Source: Sulfuritalea sp. (GTDB lineage Bacteria > Pseudomonadota > Gammaproteobacteria > Burkholderiales > Rhodocyclaceae). Taken from it: DNA of 64,000 nucleotides. A model generated the notes under the pieces. It was not told where the DNA came from. It did no database searches and saw nothing but the letters and a program-made list of their open reading frames with translations. The DNA lies in contig JADJFK010000021.1 of NCBI GenBank assembly GCA_016708585.1, positions 1-64,000 on the forward strand. The letters are read 5' to 3'. Numbering within the stretch: the first letter of the stretch is position 1; every line of letters starts with the position of its first letter. Positions 36,415 through 45,512 of the stretch are shown here, piece by piece. Made by a program: the position numbers and the translations under genes.

Positions 36415-37463
36415 GGAATTCCTTCGCCATCGCATCGATGGTCCTGTTGCTTGCGGCCTGCAGCGAAGCGCCGCCCCCTCCGGCCGCGCCCAGGCTGGTG
36501 CGAACCCTGGTAGTCGGCGCCGGCGCTGCGGCGAGCGAAGGCGGGATCCGCGGCTACAGCGGCGAGGTGCGCGCGCGCAGCGAAACCACGCTGGGTTTTC
36601 GCATCGCCGGCAAGATCGTCGAGCGCCGCGTCGATGTCGGCCAGGCGGTCAAGGCGGGGCAGGTCCTGGCGCGGCTGGATCCGGCCGATTCCGCCCTGCA
36701 GCTGGCCCAGGCCGAGGCGCAACATGCGCTGGCGGCGGCGGACCTGGCGCGCTACCGCGACCTGAGGACGAAGAACTTCGTCAGCGCCTCCGCCCTCGAC
36801 GCGCGCGAGACCGCCTTCAAGGCCGCCGCGGCGCAGGCCCAATTGGCGAAGAACCAGGCCGGCTACGCGACCCTGGCGGCCGAACGCAATGGCGTGGTCA
36901 GCCAGGTGCTGGCCGAGGCCGGGCAGGTGGTCGGCGCCGGCCAGGCGGTGTTCCGCCTGGCGCCCGACGGCGAACGCGAAGTCGCCATTTCGATTCCGGA
37001 GAGTGAAATCGGCGTTTTCAAGCCCGGGCAGGCCGCGACCGTCCGTTTCTGGGCAACGGCCGGCGCGGCGGACCGGCCCGTGGCCGGCCGCCTGCGCGAA
37101 GTATCGCCGATGGCCGACCCGGTGACGCGCACCTTCGCCGCGCGGATCAGCCTGCAGGATGCCGATCCGCTGCTGCCGCTCGGAATGACGGCGACGGTGC
37201 GCTTTCCGAACGGGACAGGCGGCGCATCGGCGCTGTTTGTACCGCTGACGGCGATCTTCCAGCAGGGCAATCAGCCGGCGGTGTGGATAGTCGGCGCCGA
37301 CAATACGGTAAAGCTGCAGCCGGTGAGCGTGTCGGCCTATACCGACAGCGGCGCGGCGGTGACCGGCGGACTCGCGGGCGGCGAGCAGATCGTTGCCGCC
37401 GGCGTGAACCTTCTCGCGGCCGGCGAAAAGGTTCGCGTCGCGCCGCAGGCGACCGGCCGGTGA
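36411..37463 (+). CDS. RND efflux periplasmic adaptor (membrane-fusion lipoprotein), second pair
   Basis: 350-aa lipoprotein with lipobox LAAC at Cys17. Lipoyl half-motifs GKIVERRVDVGQAVKAGQVLARLDPADSALQ and GVVSQVLAEAGQVVGAGQAVFRLAPDG flank a helical hairpin; a beta-barrel with MADPVTRTFAARISLQDAD and a membrane-proximal domain follow. It is clearly a separate family member from the first adaptor rather than a recent duplicate. Both ends overlap pump genes (ATGA before, GTGA after). Confidence 0.9.
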   Translation: MRNSFAIASMVLLLAACSEAPPPPAAPRLVRTLVVGAGAAASEGGIRGYSGEVRARSETTLGFRIAGKIVERRVDVGQAVKAGQVLARLDPADSALQLAQAEAQHALAAADLARYRDLRTKNFVSASALDARETAFKAAAAQAQLAKNQAGYATLAAERNGVVSQVLAEAGQVVGAGQAVFRLAPDGEREVAISIPESEIGVFKPGQAATVRFWATAGAADRPVAGRLREVSPMADPVTRTFAARISLQDADPLLPLGMTATVRFPNGTGGASALFVPLTAIFQQGNQPAVWIVGADNTVKLQPVSVSAYTDSGAAVTGGLAGGEQIVAAGVNLLAAGEKVRVAPQATGR

Positions 37464-40400
37464 ATCGGCTCAACCTTTCCGAGTGGGCGCTGCGCCATCC
37501 GCAGATGGTGCTCTATTTGATCGTGGTCCTCATGCTCGGCGGTGCAGTGTCCTTTGACCGGCTCGGCCGCGCCGAAGACCCGGACTACACGGTAAAGATG
37601 ATGGTGGTGCGCACCCTTTGGCCGGGCGCGAGCGCTGCCCAGGTCGAGCAGCAGCTGACCGAGCGCATCGAGAAGAAGCTGGCCGAGCTGCCCTCGGTGG
37701 ATGTGCTGCGCACCGCGTCGCGGCCCGGCGAATCCCTGACCATCATCAGCCTCAAGGATACGTCGACCAAGGCCGAGGTGGCGGAAGCCTGGCGCCAGGT
37801 GCGCAAGAAGCTCGACGACATGCGCCACACGCTGCCGCCCGGCGTGCAGGGCCCGTTCCCCAACGACGAGTTCGGCGACGTGCAGATCAAGATCTTCGCC
37901 CTCACCGCGCGGGATGACAAGGCGGGCCATGGCATGGGCGACCTGCGCCGCGAAGCCGACAAACTGGCCCGCGAACTGCGTCGCGTCGCGGATGTGAAGA
38001 AGATCGAGCTGATCGGCGTGCAGGACGAGAAGATTTACATCGACGTCAGCCCGGCGCGCCTCGCCGCCATGGGCCTGGTGCCGACCCAGGTATTCGATGC
38101 GCTGCAACGGCAGAATGCGGTGGCGCCGGCCGGGCAGGTCGAGACCGAAACCGACCGCGTGCGGCTGCGCGTGACGGGGCCCTTCGACAGCGTCGAGGCG
38201 ATCCGCGAGACCATGCTCGCGGTCGGCGGCCGCAGCTTGCGCCTCGGCGACGTGGCGCGCGTCAGCCGCGGCCTCGCCGATCCGCCGCAACCGCGCATGC
38301 GCGTCGCCGGGCGCGATGCGATCGGCATCGGCGTGGTGATGGCCAAGGGCGGCAACGTGATCGAGCTCGGCGACAACCTGTCGAAAACCATGGAGCGCCT
38401 GCGGCAGGATCTGCCGGTCGGCATCGACGTGCATGGCGTGTTCGACCAGCCGCAGATCGTCAAGACCTCCCTCAACCTCTTCGTGCGCACCCTGGGCGAA
38501 GCCATGGTCATCGTCCTCGCCGTGTCCTTCCTTTCGCTCGGCTGGCGCACCGGCACCGTGGTCGCGCTGTCGATCCCGCTGGTGCTGGCGATCACCTTCA
38601 TTGCCATGAAGGCCTTCGGCATCGACCTGCAGCGCATTTCCCTGGGGGCCCTGGTGATAGCGCTGGGCCTGCTGGTCGACGATGCGATCATCGCGGCGGA
38701 AATGATGGTGGTGAAGATGGAGCAGGGCTGGGACCGCTTCAAGGCCGCCACCTTCGCCTACACCTCGACCGCCTTCCCGATGCTGACCGGGACGCTGATC
38801 ACGGCGGCCGGCTTTACGCCGGTCGGCTTCGCCAGGTCCGGCGCCGGCGAATACACCATTTCCATCTTCCAGGTGGTCACGATATCCCTGCTGGTGTCCT
38901 GGATCGTCGCCGTGGTATTCACGCCCTGGCTGGGCTACAAGCTGCTTGATCCGGTACGCCTGCGGGCGATCGGCGAGAAGCACGGCGGCGACATCTACGA
39001 TTCCCCCTTCTATCGGCGCTTCCGCGCCCTGGTCGAATGGTGCCTGCGCCATCGCTGGCTGGTGATATCCGCCACGGTGGGCGCTTTCGCGCTGTCGCTG
39101 GCGGCCTTCAACACGGGCGTGCAAAAGCAGTTCTTCCCGCCCGCCAGCCGGCCCGAGATCATGGTCGACATCTGGCTGCCGCAGGGCGCCTCGCTGAAGG
39201 CCACCGAGCGCGAGGTCAAGCGCGTCGAGGCGCTGCTCGACAAGGACGAGAACATCGCCTCGTGGTCGTCCTACATCGGCAACGGCGCGCCGCGTTTCTT
39301 CCTCTCGCTCGACCAGCAACTGTATGCCGACAACTTCGGGCAGATGGTCATCGTTACCAGGGGCCTCAAGGAGCGCGACGCAGTGAAGAGCCGCCTCGAG
39401 GCGGCGTTCGGCGCGGCCGACGGTTCCTGGTCGCATCTGCTGCTGCGCGTGGTGCGCCTCGAAAACGGGCCGCCGATCGGTTACCCGGTGCAATTCCGCG
39501 TTCTCGGCGAAGACCTCGCGGCCCTGCGCGACAACGCGGAAGGCGTTGCGCGCGCAATGCGCGCCCATCCCGGTCTGAGCAACGTGAATTTCAACTGGAA
39601 CGATCGCGTCAAGTCGGTCAGGGTCGAAATCGACCAGGCCCGTGCCCGGGCGCTGGGGGTTTCCAGCCAGGACGTTGCCCTGACCCTGCAGGGCTGGCTG
39701 ACGGGGGCGACCGTGACCCAGTTCCGCGAGAACGACCAGCTGATCGACGTCGTCTGGCGCGCCGGCGCCGGGAGCGGGACAGGCGCCGCGATGGAGTTCG
39801 CGGATCCGCGTTCGCTGCAGCGCCTGCCCGATCTGGACATCGTTTCCGCCAGCGGCCGGCACATTCCGCTGGCCCAGCTGGCGCGCCTGGTGCCGGTGCT
39901 CGAGGAGGGCCTGATCTGGCGCCGCAACCGCCTGCCGGCCATCACGGTCCAGGCCGATATCGTCGGCCGCATGCAACCCCAGACGGTGGCGGAGCAGATC
40001 GACCAGTCGCTCGGCAAGCTGCGGGCCGACCTGCCGCCGGGCTTTCGCATCGAAGTGGGCGGCGCGATCGAGGAATCGGCCAAGGGCGAGAGCTCGATCA
40101 AGGCCGTGGTGCCGATGATGATCGTCGGCGTCATCACCTTGCTCATGATCCAGCTGCAGAGCATCAGCCGCACCGTCATGGTCCTGCTCACCGCGCCGCT
40201 GGGCCTGATCGGCGTGACGCTGGCGCTGCTGGTGTTCCAGGCGCCCTACGGCTTCGTCGCCAACCTCGGCGTGATCGCGCTGATGGGCATGATCCTGCGC
40301 AACTCGGTGATCCTGGTCGACCAGATCGAGCAGGACGAAGCGGCCGGCAAGAGCGCCTGGGAGGCCATCGTGGGTTCGACCGTGCGCCGCTTCCGGCCCA

Positions 40401-40621
40401 TCGTCCTGACCGCTGCGGCGTCGGTCCTGGCCATGATTCCGCTGACCCGGCAGGTGTTCTGGGGGCCGATGGCAGTGGCGATCATGGGCGGCCTGATGGT
40501 TGCCACGGTGCTCACCTGCCTGTTCCTGCCGGCCCTCTACGCGGCGTGGTTCCGGGTGCGCGAACCGGGCGCGGACCCGGTGTTGAAGCGTAGAATCCCG
40601 CCTCTGCCAGCGCGATTGTAA
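37460..40621 (+). CDS. RND-family efflux pump, second pair
   Basis: 1053-aa AcrB-superfamily pump. The start VNRLNLSEWALRHPQMVLYLIVVLMLGG uses a GTG in a GTGA overlap with the second adaptor; the longer open frame upstream lies inside that gene. TM4 carries LVIALGLLVDDAIIAAEMMVVKMEQG with the proton-relay Asp pair. It differs markedly from the first pump, so the two pumps probably handle different substrates. A short AT-rich palindrome follows before pcm. Confidence 0.94.
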   Translation: MNRLNLSEWALRHPQMVLYLIVVLMLGGAVSFDRLGRAEDPDYTVKMMVVRTLWPGASAAQVEQQLTERIEKKLAELPSVDVLRTASRPGESLTIISLKDTSTKAEVAEAWRQVRKKLDDMRHTLPPGVQGPFPNDEFGDVQIKIFALTARDDKAGHGMGDLRREADKLARELRRVADVKKIELIGVQDEKIYIDVSPARLAAMGLVPTQVFDALQRQNAVAPAGQVETETDRVRLRVTGPFDSVEAIRETMLAVGGRSLRLGDVARVSRGLADPPQPRMRVAGRDAIGIGVVMAKGGNVIELGDNLSKTMERLRQDLPVGIDVHGVFDQPQIVKTSLNLFVRTLGEAMVIVLAVSFLSLGWRTGTVVALSIPLVLAITFIAMKAFGIDLQRISLGALVIALGLLVDDAIIAAEMMVVKMEQGWDRFKAATFAYTSTAFPMLTGTLITAAGFTPVGFARSGAGEYTISIFQVVTISLLVSWIVAVVFTPWLGYKLLDPVRLRAIGEKHGGDIYDSPFYRRFRALVEWCLRHRWLVISATVGAFALSLAAFNTGVQKQFFPPASRPEIMVDIWLPQGASLKATEREVKRVEALLDKDENIASWSSYIGNGAPRFFLSLDQQLYADNFGQMVIVTRGLKERDAVKSRLEAAFGAADGSWSHLLLRVVRLENGPPIGYPVQFRVLGEDLAALRDNAEGVARAMRAHPGLSNVNFNWNDRVKSVRVEIDQARARALGVSSQDVALTLQGWLTGATVTQFRENDQLIDVVWRAGAGSGTGAAMEFADPRSLQRLPDLDIVSASGRHIPLAQLARLVPVLEEGLIWRRNRLPAITVQADIVGRMQPQTVAEQIDQSLGKLRADLPPGFRIEVGGAIEESAKGESSIKAVVPMMIVGVITLLMIQLQSISRTVMVLLTAPLGLIGVTLALLVFQAPYGFVANLGVIALMGMILRNSVILVDQIEQDEAAGKSAWEAIVGSTVRRFRPIVLTAAASVLAMIPLTRQVFWGPMAVAIMGGLMVATVLTCLFLPALYAAWFRVREPGADPVLKRRIPPLPARL

Positions 40622-40640
40622 TATTAGATCGTGCTAATAT
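40621..40640 (+). promoter_or_regulatory. AT-rich inverted repeat before the pcm-rhodanese-tolC genes
   Basis: ATATTAG (40621-40627) and CTAATAT (40634-40640) are perfect inverted arms around ATCGTG, in otherwise GC-rich DNA. The right part (GTGCTAATAT) resembles an extended -10 element. It lies 17 bp before the pcm start and could be an operator or promoter for a separate pcm-rhodanese-tolC transcript. No good -35 was found. Confidence 0.4.
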
Positions 40641-40657
40641 AGTTTTCTGGAGATATG

Positions 40658-41308
40658 ATGAATTTCGAACAAGCCCGGTTCAACATGATCGAGCAGCAAC
40701 TGCGCCCCGGCAAGGTGCTGGACCCCGACGTCCTGGATACCTTGTCGATGGTCAAGCGCGAGGAATTCGTTCCGCCCGCGCATCGCCGGCTGGCCTTCGC
40801 CGATACGCAGATTCCGCTGGGCGGCGCCGCCCGCATGTTCGCGCCCATCGTCGAAGCCCTCGCCTTGCAGGCGCTGGCGATGAAAAAGCATGAACACGTG
40901 CTGGAGGTCGGCACCGGCTCCGGCTACATGGCGGCGCTGCTGGGCGCCCATGCCGACCACGTATGGTCGATCGAGATCGATCCGCAGCTGGCGGATGCGG
41001 CGCGCGAGAACCTGCGTCGCGCCGGCGTGACCAACGTTTCGGTGCAAACCGGCAACGGCCTTTCCGGGCTGGCCGCCCACGCCCCCTTCGATGTCATCAT
41101 GGTATCGGGCGCCGTGGCCGAAGTTCCCGGGGTTTTGCTCGATCAGCTCAAGCCGGGCGGGCGCCTGTTCGCCATTACAGGCGCTGCTCCGGCGATGGAG
41201 GCGGCGGTATACACCCGCACGGAAAAAGGCGTCCAGCGCCGCGCCGTGTTCGAAACCGTGGTGGCGCCGCTGTCCGAGGCGGAGCCCGCGCCGGCGTTTG
41301 CTTTCTGA
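40658..41308 (+). CDS. pcm: Protein-L-isoaspartate O-methyltransferase-like protein
   Basis: 216 aa with a PIMT-type methyltransferase fold: EVGTGSGYMAALLGAHADHVWSIEID (SAM motif I and the acidic residue), NGLSGLAAHAPFDVIMVSGAVAEVPGVLLDQLKPGGRLF. The segment usually reading ISQPxxVA is replaced by LGGAARMFAPIVEALAL, so isoaspartyl repair is not certain. I chose the second of two adjacent ATGs, since GGAG then has 5-bp spacing. Followed by a rhodanese and tolC on the same strand. Confidence 0.8.
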   Translation: MNFEQARFNMIEQQLRPGKVLDPDVLDTLSMVKREEFVPPAHRRLAFADTQIPLGGAARMFAPIVEALALQALAMKKHEHVLEVGTGSGYMAALLGAHADHVWSIEIDPQLADAARENLRRAGVTNVSVQTGNGLSGLAAHAPFDVIMVSGAVAEVPGVLLDQLKPGGRLFAITGAAPAMEAAVYTRTEKGVQRRAVFETVVAPLSEAEPAPAFAF

Positions 41309-41312
41309 GCCG

Positions 41313-41636
41313 ATGCGCCAGCTTTCCGCATCGCAGCTCAAGGAATGGCTCGACGATCCGCAGCGCAGCAAGCCCGTGCTGCTCGATGTGCGCGAGCCGT
41401 GGGAGTTTGCGACCTGCCGCATCGCCGGATCGATTTCCATGCCCATGCGCGGCATTCCGGCACGCCATCATGAGCTCGGCCGCGACCGGGAAATCGTCAT
41501 GGTATGCCACCACGGCGCACGCAGCTTCCAGGCCGGCATGTTCCTGGAACAGATGGGTTTTGGCGCCATCATCAACCTTCAGGGCGGCGTTGCCGCCTGG
41601 GCGCGGGATGTCGATCCCGCCATGCCGACATATTGA
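41313..41636 (+). CDS. Rhodanese-like domain protein
   Basis: 107-aa single rhodanese domain. The catalytic loop is CHHGARS with Cys65, and the N-terminal LLDVREPWEFATCRIAGSISMPM is the family CH2A-like segment. It may act as a sulfurtransferase or sulfur carrier; the partner is unknown. It starts 2 bp after the pcm stop and precedes tolC by about 30 bp, a trio common in betaproteobacteria. Confidence 0.92.
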   Translation: MRQLSASQLKEWLDDPQRSKPVLLDVREPWEFATCRIAGSISMPMRGIPARHHELGRDREIVMVCHHGARSFQAGMFLEQMGFGAIINLQGGVAAWARDVDPAMPTY

Positions 41637-41667
41637 TTTGAAACCGGGACGCAACGCGGAGACCGCG

Positions 41668-43026
41668 ATGAAGATGAAAACCAAGATGATTTCCCTGATG
41701 TTGGCCGGCGGCCTGTCGATCGGCGGGCTTTCCGCTCCGGCGCTGGGTGCCGACCTGATGGGCGTGTATCGGGATGCCCTCGCTTACGACGCGCAATTCG
41801 CCGCGGCGCGGGCGGCGCTCGACGCCGGCCGCGAACGGCTGCCCCAGGGCCGCGCCGGCCTGCTGCCGAACATCGGCCTCAGCAGCAGTACGGTGTGGAA
41901 CGATACCGACACCAACTTCCGCAGGTCGGGGGTTCGCTCGGTCGACAGCGAGTACAACACCAACGGCTGGACGGTGTCGCTCACCCAGCCTTTGTTCCGC
42001 TGGCAGAACTGGGTCGCCTACAACCAGTCGGAACTCGCCGTGGCCCAGGCCGAAGCCGAGTTCATGCTGGCGCGCCAGGACCTGATCGTGCGCACCGTGG
42101 TGGCGTATTTCGACGTGCTGCTGGCGCAGGACCTGCTGGCGACGGCGCAGGCGCAGAAGGTGGCGATCGCCGAGCAGCTGGAGTCGGCCAAGCGCAATTT
42201 CGAGGTCGGCACCGCGACCATCACCGACAGCCAGGAAGCGCAATCGCGTTACGACCTGACCATCGCCCAGGAAATCGCCGCGCAGAACGACCTCGACGTC
42301 AAGCGCCAGGTGCTGCGCTCCATCATCGGCAAGGAACCGGACGGCCTGAAAACCGTCAAGGCCGGCGTGCGCCTCGCGGGTCCGCAACCGGCCGACATCA
42401 ACAAGTGGGTGGAGATGGCCGAAGCCTCCGCCGCCACGGTGCAGGCTTCACAGGCCAGATACGAAATTGCCGTGCGGGAGGTGGAGCGCCAGCGCGCCGG
42501 CCATTACCCCACGCTCGACCTGGTGGCGTCGCGGGGGCGCAGTTCCACCTCCAACACGGTCGTCGGCGGCGTCGCCGGCGTCGGCTCCGGCAGCGACACC
42601 GATTCGACCACGGTCGGCCTGCAGCTGAACCTGCCGATTTTTTCGGGCGGCGCCACCATGTCGAGGGATCGCGAGGCCGTCGCCTTGAAGGAAAGGGCCG
42701 TCGCCGACCTGGACAATGCGCGTCGCACGGCTGCGCTCAACGCACGCCAGGGCTACCTCGGGGTGACCGCCGGCCTGGCGCAGATCAGGGCCTACGAAGC
42801 GGCGCTGACGTCCTCGCAATCCGCGCTGGAATCGAACAAGCTTGGCTACGAGGTAGGGGTGCGCATCAACATCGACGTGCTGAACGCCCAGAGCCAGCTC
42901 TACGATACCCGGCAGAAGCTGGCCAAGGCCCGCATGGACACGCTGATCGCGCTGCTCCGGCTCAAGGCGGCTTCCGGCAGCCTCGGCGAAGACGACGTCG
43001 CCAACATCAACACCCTGCTGGACTGA
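41668..43026 (+). CDS. tolC: TolC-family outer-membrane efflux channel
   Basis: 452-aa outer-membrane factor with a signal peptide (about residues 1-28, ending PALGA/DL). Two OEP repeats follow, with the family patterns LMGVYRDALAYDAQFAAARAAL, LTQPLFRW and NLPIFSGG. It would give the two upstream RND pumps an exit duct, and may also serve type I secretion. CGGAG lies 7 bp before the ATG. Its last 20 bp overlap the end of the convergent waaA. Confidence 0.93.
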   Translation: MKMKTKMISLMLAGGLSIGGLSAPALGADLMGVYRDALAYDAQFAAARAALDAGRERLPQGRAGLLPNIGLSSSTVWNDTDTNFRRSGVRSVDSEYNTNGWTVSLTQPLFRWQNWVAYNQSELAVAQAEAEFMLARQDLIVRTVVAYFDVLLAQDLLATAQAQKVAIAEQLESAKRNFEVGTATITDSQEAQSRYDLTIAQEIAAQNDLDVKRQVLRSIIGKEPDGLKTVKAGVRLAGPQPADINKWVEMAEASAATVQASQARYEIAVREVERQRAGHYPTLDLVASRGRSSTSNTVVGGVAGVGSGSDTDSTTVGLQLNLPIFSGGATMSRDREAVALKERAVADLDNARRTAALNARQGYLGVTAGLAQIRAYEAALTSSQSALESNKLGYEVGVRINIDVLNAQSQLYDTRQKLAKARMDTLIALLRLKAASGSLGEDDVANINTLLD

Positions 43027-44311
43027 GCAATTCCAGGGTCCGCGCCGCCGCGCCGCGATGGCGCGCGGCGAAAGCGCGTCCGGCCCCGGCCATCCGGCGC
43101 CGGCCTTGATCATCGGCAAGCAGTGCGCGAACCTGCGCCACCAGATCATCGGCATCGCGGATGGACAGCGCCGCGCCGCAGGCAACGGACTCGCGCGCCG
43201 CCTCGGCAAAGTTCCGGGTTGACGGGCCGATCAGGATCGGCGTACCGCAGGCCGCGGCTTCGATCAGGTTCTGGCTGCCGAAATCGAGCAGGCTGCCGCC
43301 GATGAAGGCGACATCGGCCGCGGCATAAAAGGCGAACATCTCGCCCATGCTGTCGCCGAGCAGTACATCCGTCGTCGCTTCGATCGCCGCATTTTCGCTG
43401 CGCCGCTGCAGCGCGAAGCCGTGTCCGGTGACGAGCCGCGCCACCTCCTCGAAACGCTGCGGATGACGCGGGACGATGACCAGCAGTGCCGTGCCGCCAG
43501 CGCCGTCCCGCAAGGGGATACCGCTTTGCATAACTTTTTGCCGAGCCTTCTTCCACGCCGCCAGGATCAGCGCTTCCTCGCCTTCACGCGTGCTGGCCGC
43601 CAGCCATACCGGCCGGTTGCCGCAACGGGCTCGAAGTTCCCGGCCGAGTTCGAGCTGCGCCGCCGGCGCCTCGATGTCGAACTTGACGTTCCCGGTTACG
43701 GTGACGCGCCGAGCCCCCAGCGCCTCGAGGCGTGTCGCGTCGTCGGCCGTTTGCGCGCCGATGGCGGCCAGGCCCTGCAGCGCTTCGCGCGTCAGCGCGG
43801 GAAACTTTGCATAGCGTCGCGCCGAGCGCGCCGACAGGCGGGCGTTGACCAGCCACAGCGGCACCCCGGCCCGCCGGCATGCCGCGATCAGGTTCGGCCA
43901 CAACTCGGTTTCCATGATCAGGCCGAACTCGGGCCGGTAATGGTGCAGGAAGCCTCGCATCGCCCAGGGTGTGTCGTAGGGCAGGTAGATGCGTTCGACG
44001 CTGTCGCCGAACAGCGCCTCGGAGGTGGCGCGCCCGGTGGGTGTCATGTGCGTGAACAGGATGCGGTGCGCCGGATGGCGCTCGCGCAGGGCGGCCAGCA
44101 GCGGCTGCGCGGCGCGGGTCTCGCCGACCGACACGGCATGCAGCCAGATCGTCGGGCGCGCCGGGTCGCGCCCGCCTGCGGCGCCGAAGAAGCCGAAACG
44201 CTCCGCCCAGTGCCGCAGATACTCGGGCTGCCTGCGCGCGCGCCACAGAAGGTGCAGCGCCGCCCAGGGCAACAGGGCGACCGCGGCGAGGGTGTAGAGC
44301 AGGCGCGCCAT
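43007..44311 (-). CDS. waaA: 3-deoxy-D-manno-octulosonic acid (Kdo) transferase
   Basis: 434-aa inner-membrane-associated GT30 enzyme adding Kdo to lipid A. The N-terminal membrane helix, IWLHAVSVGETRAAQPLL (catalytic Glu), THMTPTGR, LIMETELWPNLIAACRRAGVPLWLVNARLS and the C-terminal GGSLLDFGSQNLIEAAACGTPILIGPST match the family. The ATG overlaps the waaC stop (ATGA). A region at 43488-43505 resembles the first 18 bases of the 24-bp dispersed repeat but then diverges. Confidence 0.95.
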   Translation of the reverse strand: MARLLYTLAAVALLPWAALHLLWRARRQPEYLRHWAERFGFFGAAGGRDPARPTIWLHAVSVGETRAAQPLLAALRERHPAHRILFTHMTPTGRATSEALFGDSVERIYLPYDTPWAMRGFLHHYRPEFGLIMETELWPNLIAACRRAGVPLWLVNARLSARSARRYAKFPALTREALQGLAAIGAQTADDATRLEALGARRVTVTGNVKFDIEAPAAQLELGRELRARCGNRPVWLAASTREGEEALILAAWKKARQKVMQSGIPLRDGAGGTALLVIVPRHPQRFEEVARLVTGHGFALQRRSENAAIEATTDVLLGDSMGEMFAFYAAADVAFIGGSLLDFGSQNLIEAAACGTPILIGPSTRNFAEAARESVACGAALSIRDADDLVAQVRALLADDQGRRRMAGAGRAFAARHRGAAARTLELLSPAGC

Positions 44312-45252
44312 CAGAGCAGGGGCATGGCCGCCGCGAGGACATCGCCGACACCTGGCGGCTGGCCGCGCGACCCGAGATTGATGGCCGGCGTGGCGGCAAG
44401 GACCCCGGTCAACGCCGGATCGGAGGCCGAAAACAGCGCCAGCACGGGCCGCCCCAGCGCCGCGGCCAGATGCACCAGGCCGGTATCGACGCCGATCACG
44501 ATGCGCGCCGCGGCAAGTTGCGCGGCGAGCTCCGCGAGGCGCATGGGTGGGGCAACGCTGGCGCCGGGAATGGCCTGCGCGATGCGGGTGGCGCGCTCGC
44601 GCTCGGCGCTGCTGCCCGCCGGCAGCAGGCAGGTCAAGCCGCGCCCGTGCAAGGCGCGGCCGAGCCCGATCCAGCGATCTTCCGGCCAGAGCTTGTCGTC
44701 GCGCGACGTGGCGGTCAGCAGTATCGCGCTGGTCCGGCCAAAAGTCGGCGCCGGCGGTACGGCGATGCCATAGTCCGGCACCGGTGTCGCGGCATAGCCG
44801 CCGGCCAGCGCCGCCAGCCGGCGGTTGCGCTCGACGGCGTGGAGGTGTTTCGGGACGTCGAAGCGCGCATCATAAAAGCGCGCCGCAAGCGGTTCGCGTG
44901 CCGCCGTCGCCGCGTAACCGCAGCGCTTGCCGCGCGCCATGCGGGCAATCAGCGCACTCTTCAGCAGGCCTTGCGTGTCGATCACCAGATCGTAGCCTTC
45001 TTCCTGCAGCGTCGCGCGAAATGCGCCGATCTCCCGCCAGGTGGCTGGCGCAAAGAGAGCCTTGCGCCAGCGCCGCAGCGCCGCCGGAATCACGCGCCGC
45101 ACGCCGGGGTGCAGGCCGGCAATCTCGGCGAATCCCTCTTCCACCACCCAGTCGATCGCTGCATCGGGGAAATGCCTGCGCAAGTCGGTAACGACGGGCA
45201 GATTGTGGATGACATCGCCCAGCGACGAGGTCTTGACGAGGAGGATGCGCAT
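44311..45252 (-). CDS. waaC: Lipopolysaccharide heptosyltransferase I
   Basis: 313-aa GT9 enzyme adding the first heptose to Kdo2-lipid A. The start MRILLVKTSSLGDVIHNLPVVTDLRRHFPDA is the classic GT9 N-terminus, which fixes the ATG at 45252; the open frame continues 39 codons upstream without similarity. Other marks are IDTQGLLKSALIA, and GVDTGLVHLAAALGRPVLALF near the C-terminus. A 24-bp repeat copy in the middle encodes A-V-P-P-A-P-T-F, an insertion just before the second Rossmann domain. Confidence 0.94.
   Translation of the reverse strand: MRILLVKTSSLGDVIHNLPVVTDLRRHFPDAAIDWVVEEGFAEIAGLHPGVRRVIPAALRRWRKALFAPATWREIGAFRATLQEEGYDLVIDTQGLLKSALIARMARGKRCGYAATAAREPLAARFYDARFDVPKHLHAVERNRRLAALAGGYAATPVPDYGIAVPPAPTFGRTSAILLTATSRDDKLWPEDRWIGLGRALHGRGLTCLLPAGSSAERERATRIAQAIPGASVAPPMRLAELAAQLAAARIVIGVDTGLVHLAAALGRPVLALFSASDPALTGVLAATPAINLGSRGQPPGVGDVLAAAMPLL
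44740..44763 (-). repeat. 24-bp dispersed repeat, copy inside waaC
   Basis: Bottom strand reads GCCGTACCGCCG then GCGCCGACTTTT. It falls in the linker between the two Rossmann domains of WaaC, in the same frame as the chpA and ligase copies (V-P-P-A-P-T-F). Confidence 0.85.
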
Positions 45253-45512
45253 GAGTCGCGCAATTATCCGGGATTGTCGCGAGGATGGGACATCCCGGTT
45301 TCGGCATTTTTCGATGCATTTCCGGGCCGAGGGTCGAGCTGGCGAAGCGAGGGGTTCAATCGATCCCATGAACGCGGCATGCGATACCCGCCGTTGTGCG
45401 CGTCCTTATCGGCTGCGGCGCCAGCCTGACCAAATATGCGAAAATGTTGGCTTTCCAGAACAGCGGCCCATTCCGACCGTCCGCCGCCTTGTCGGGCGGT
45501 ACCGGAGCTACT

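Noticed and set aside
33103..36435. Very long open frame on the bottom strand opposite the first RND pump (about 1,110 codons)
   Set aside because: It lacks any recognisable domain and mirrors a clear RND gene; long antisense frames are expected in GC-rich coding DNA. The same applies to the frames opposite pccA/pccB (2053-4956), chpA (6824-10162 top strand) and the second pump (37337-39976).
36511..36540. GTCGGCGCCGGCG in the second RND adaptor as a repeat copy
   Set aside because: Neither the AAAA start nor the GACGGC end is present; likely coincidence of GC-rich codons for Val-Gly-Ala.
43488..43511. Possible truncated dispersed repeat in waaA
   Set aside because: The first 18 bases match with one change, but the diagnostic ACTTT end is absent; it may be chance in GC-rich coding DNA.
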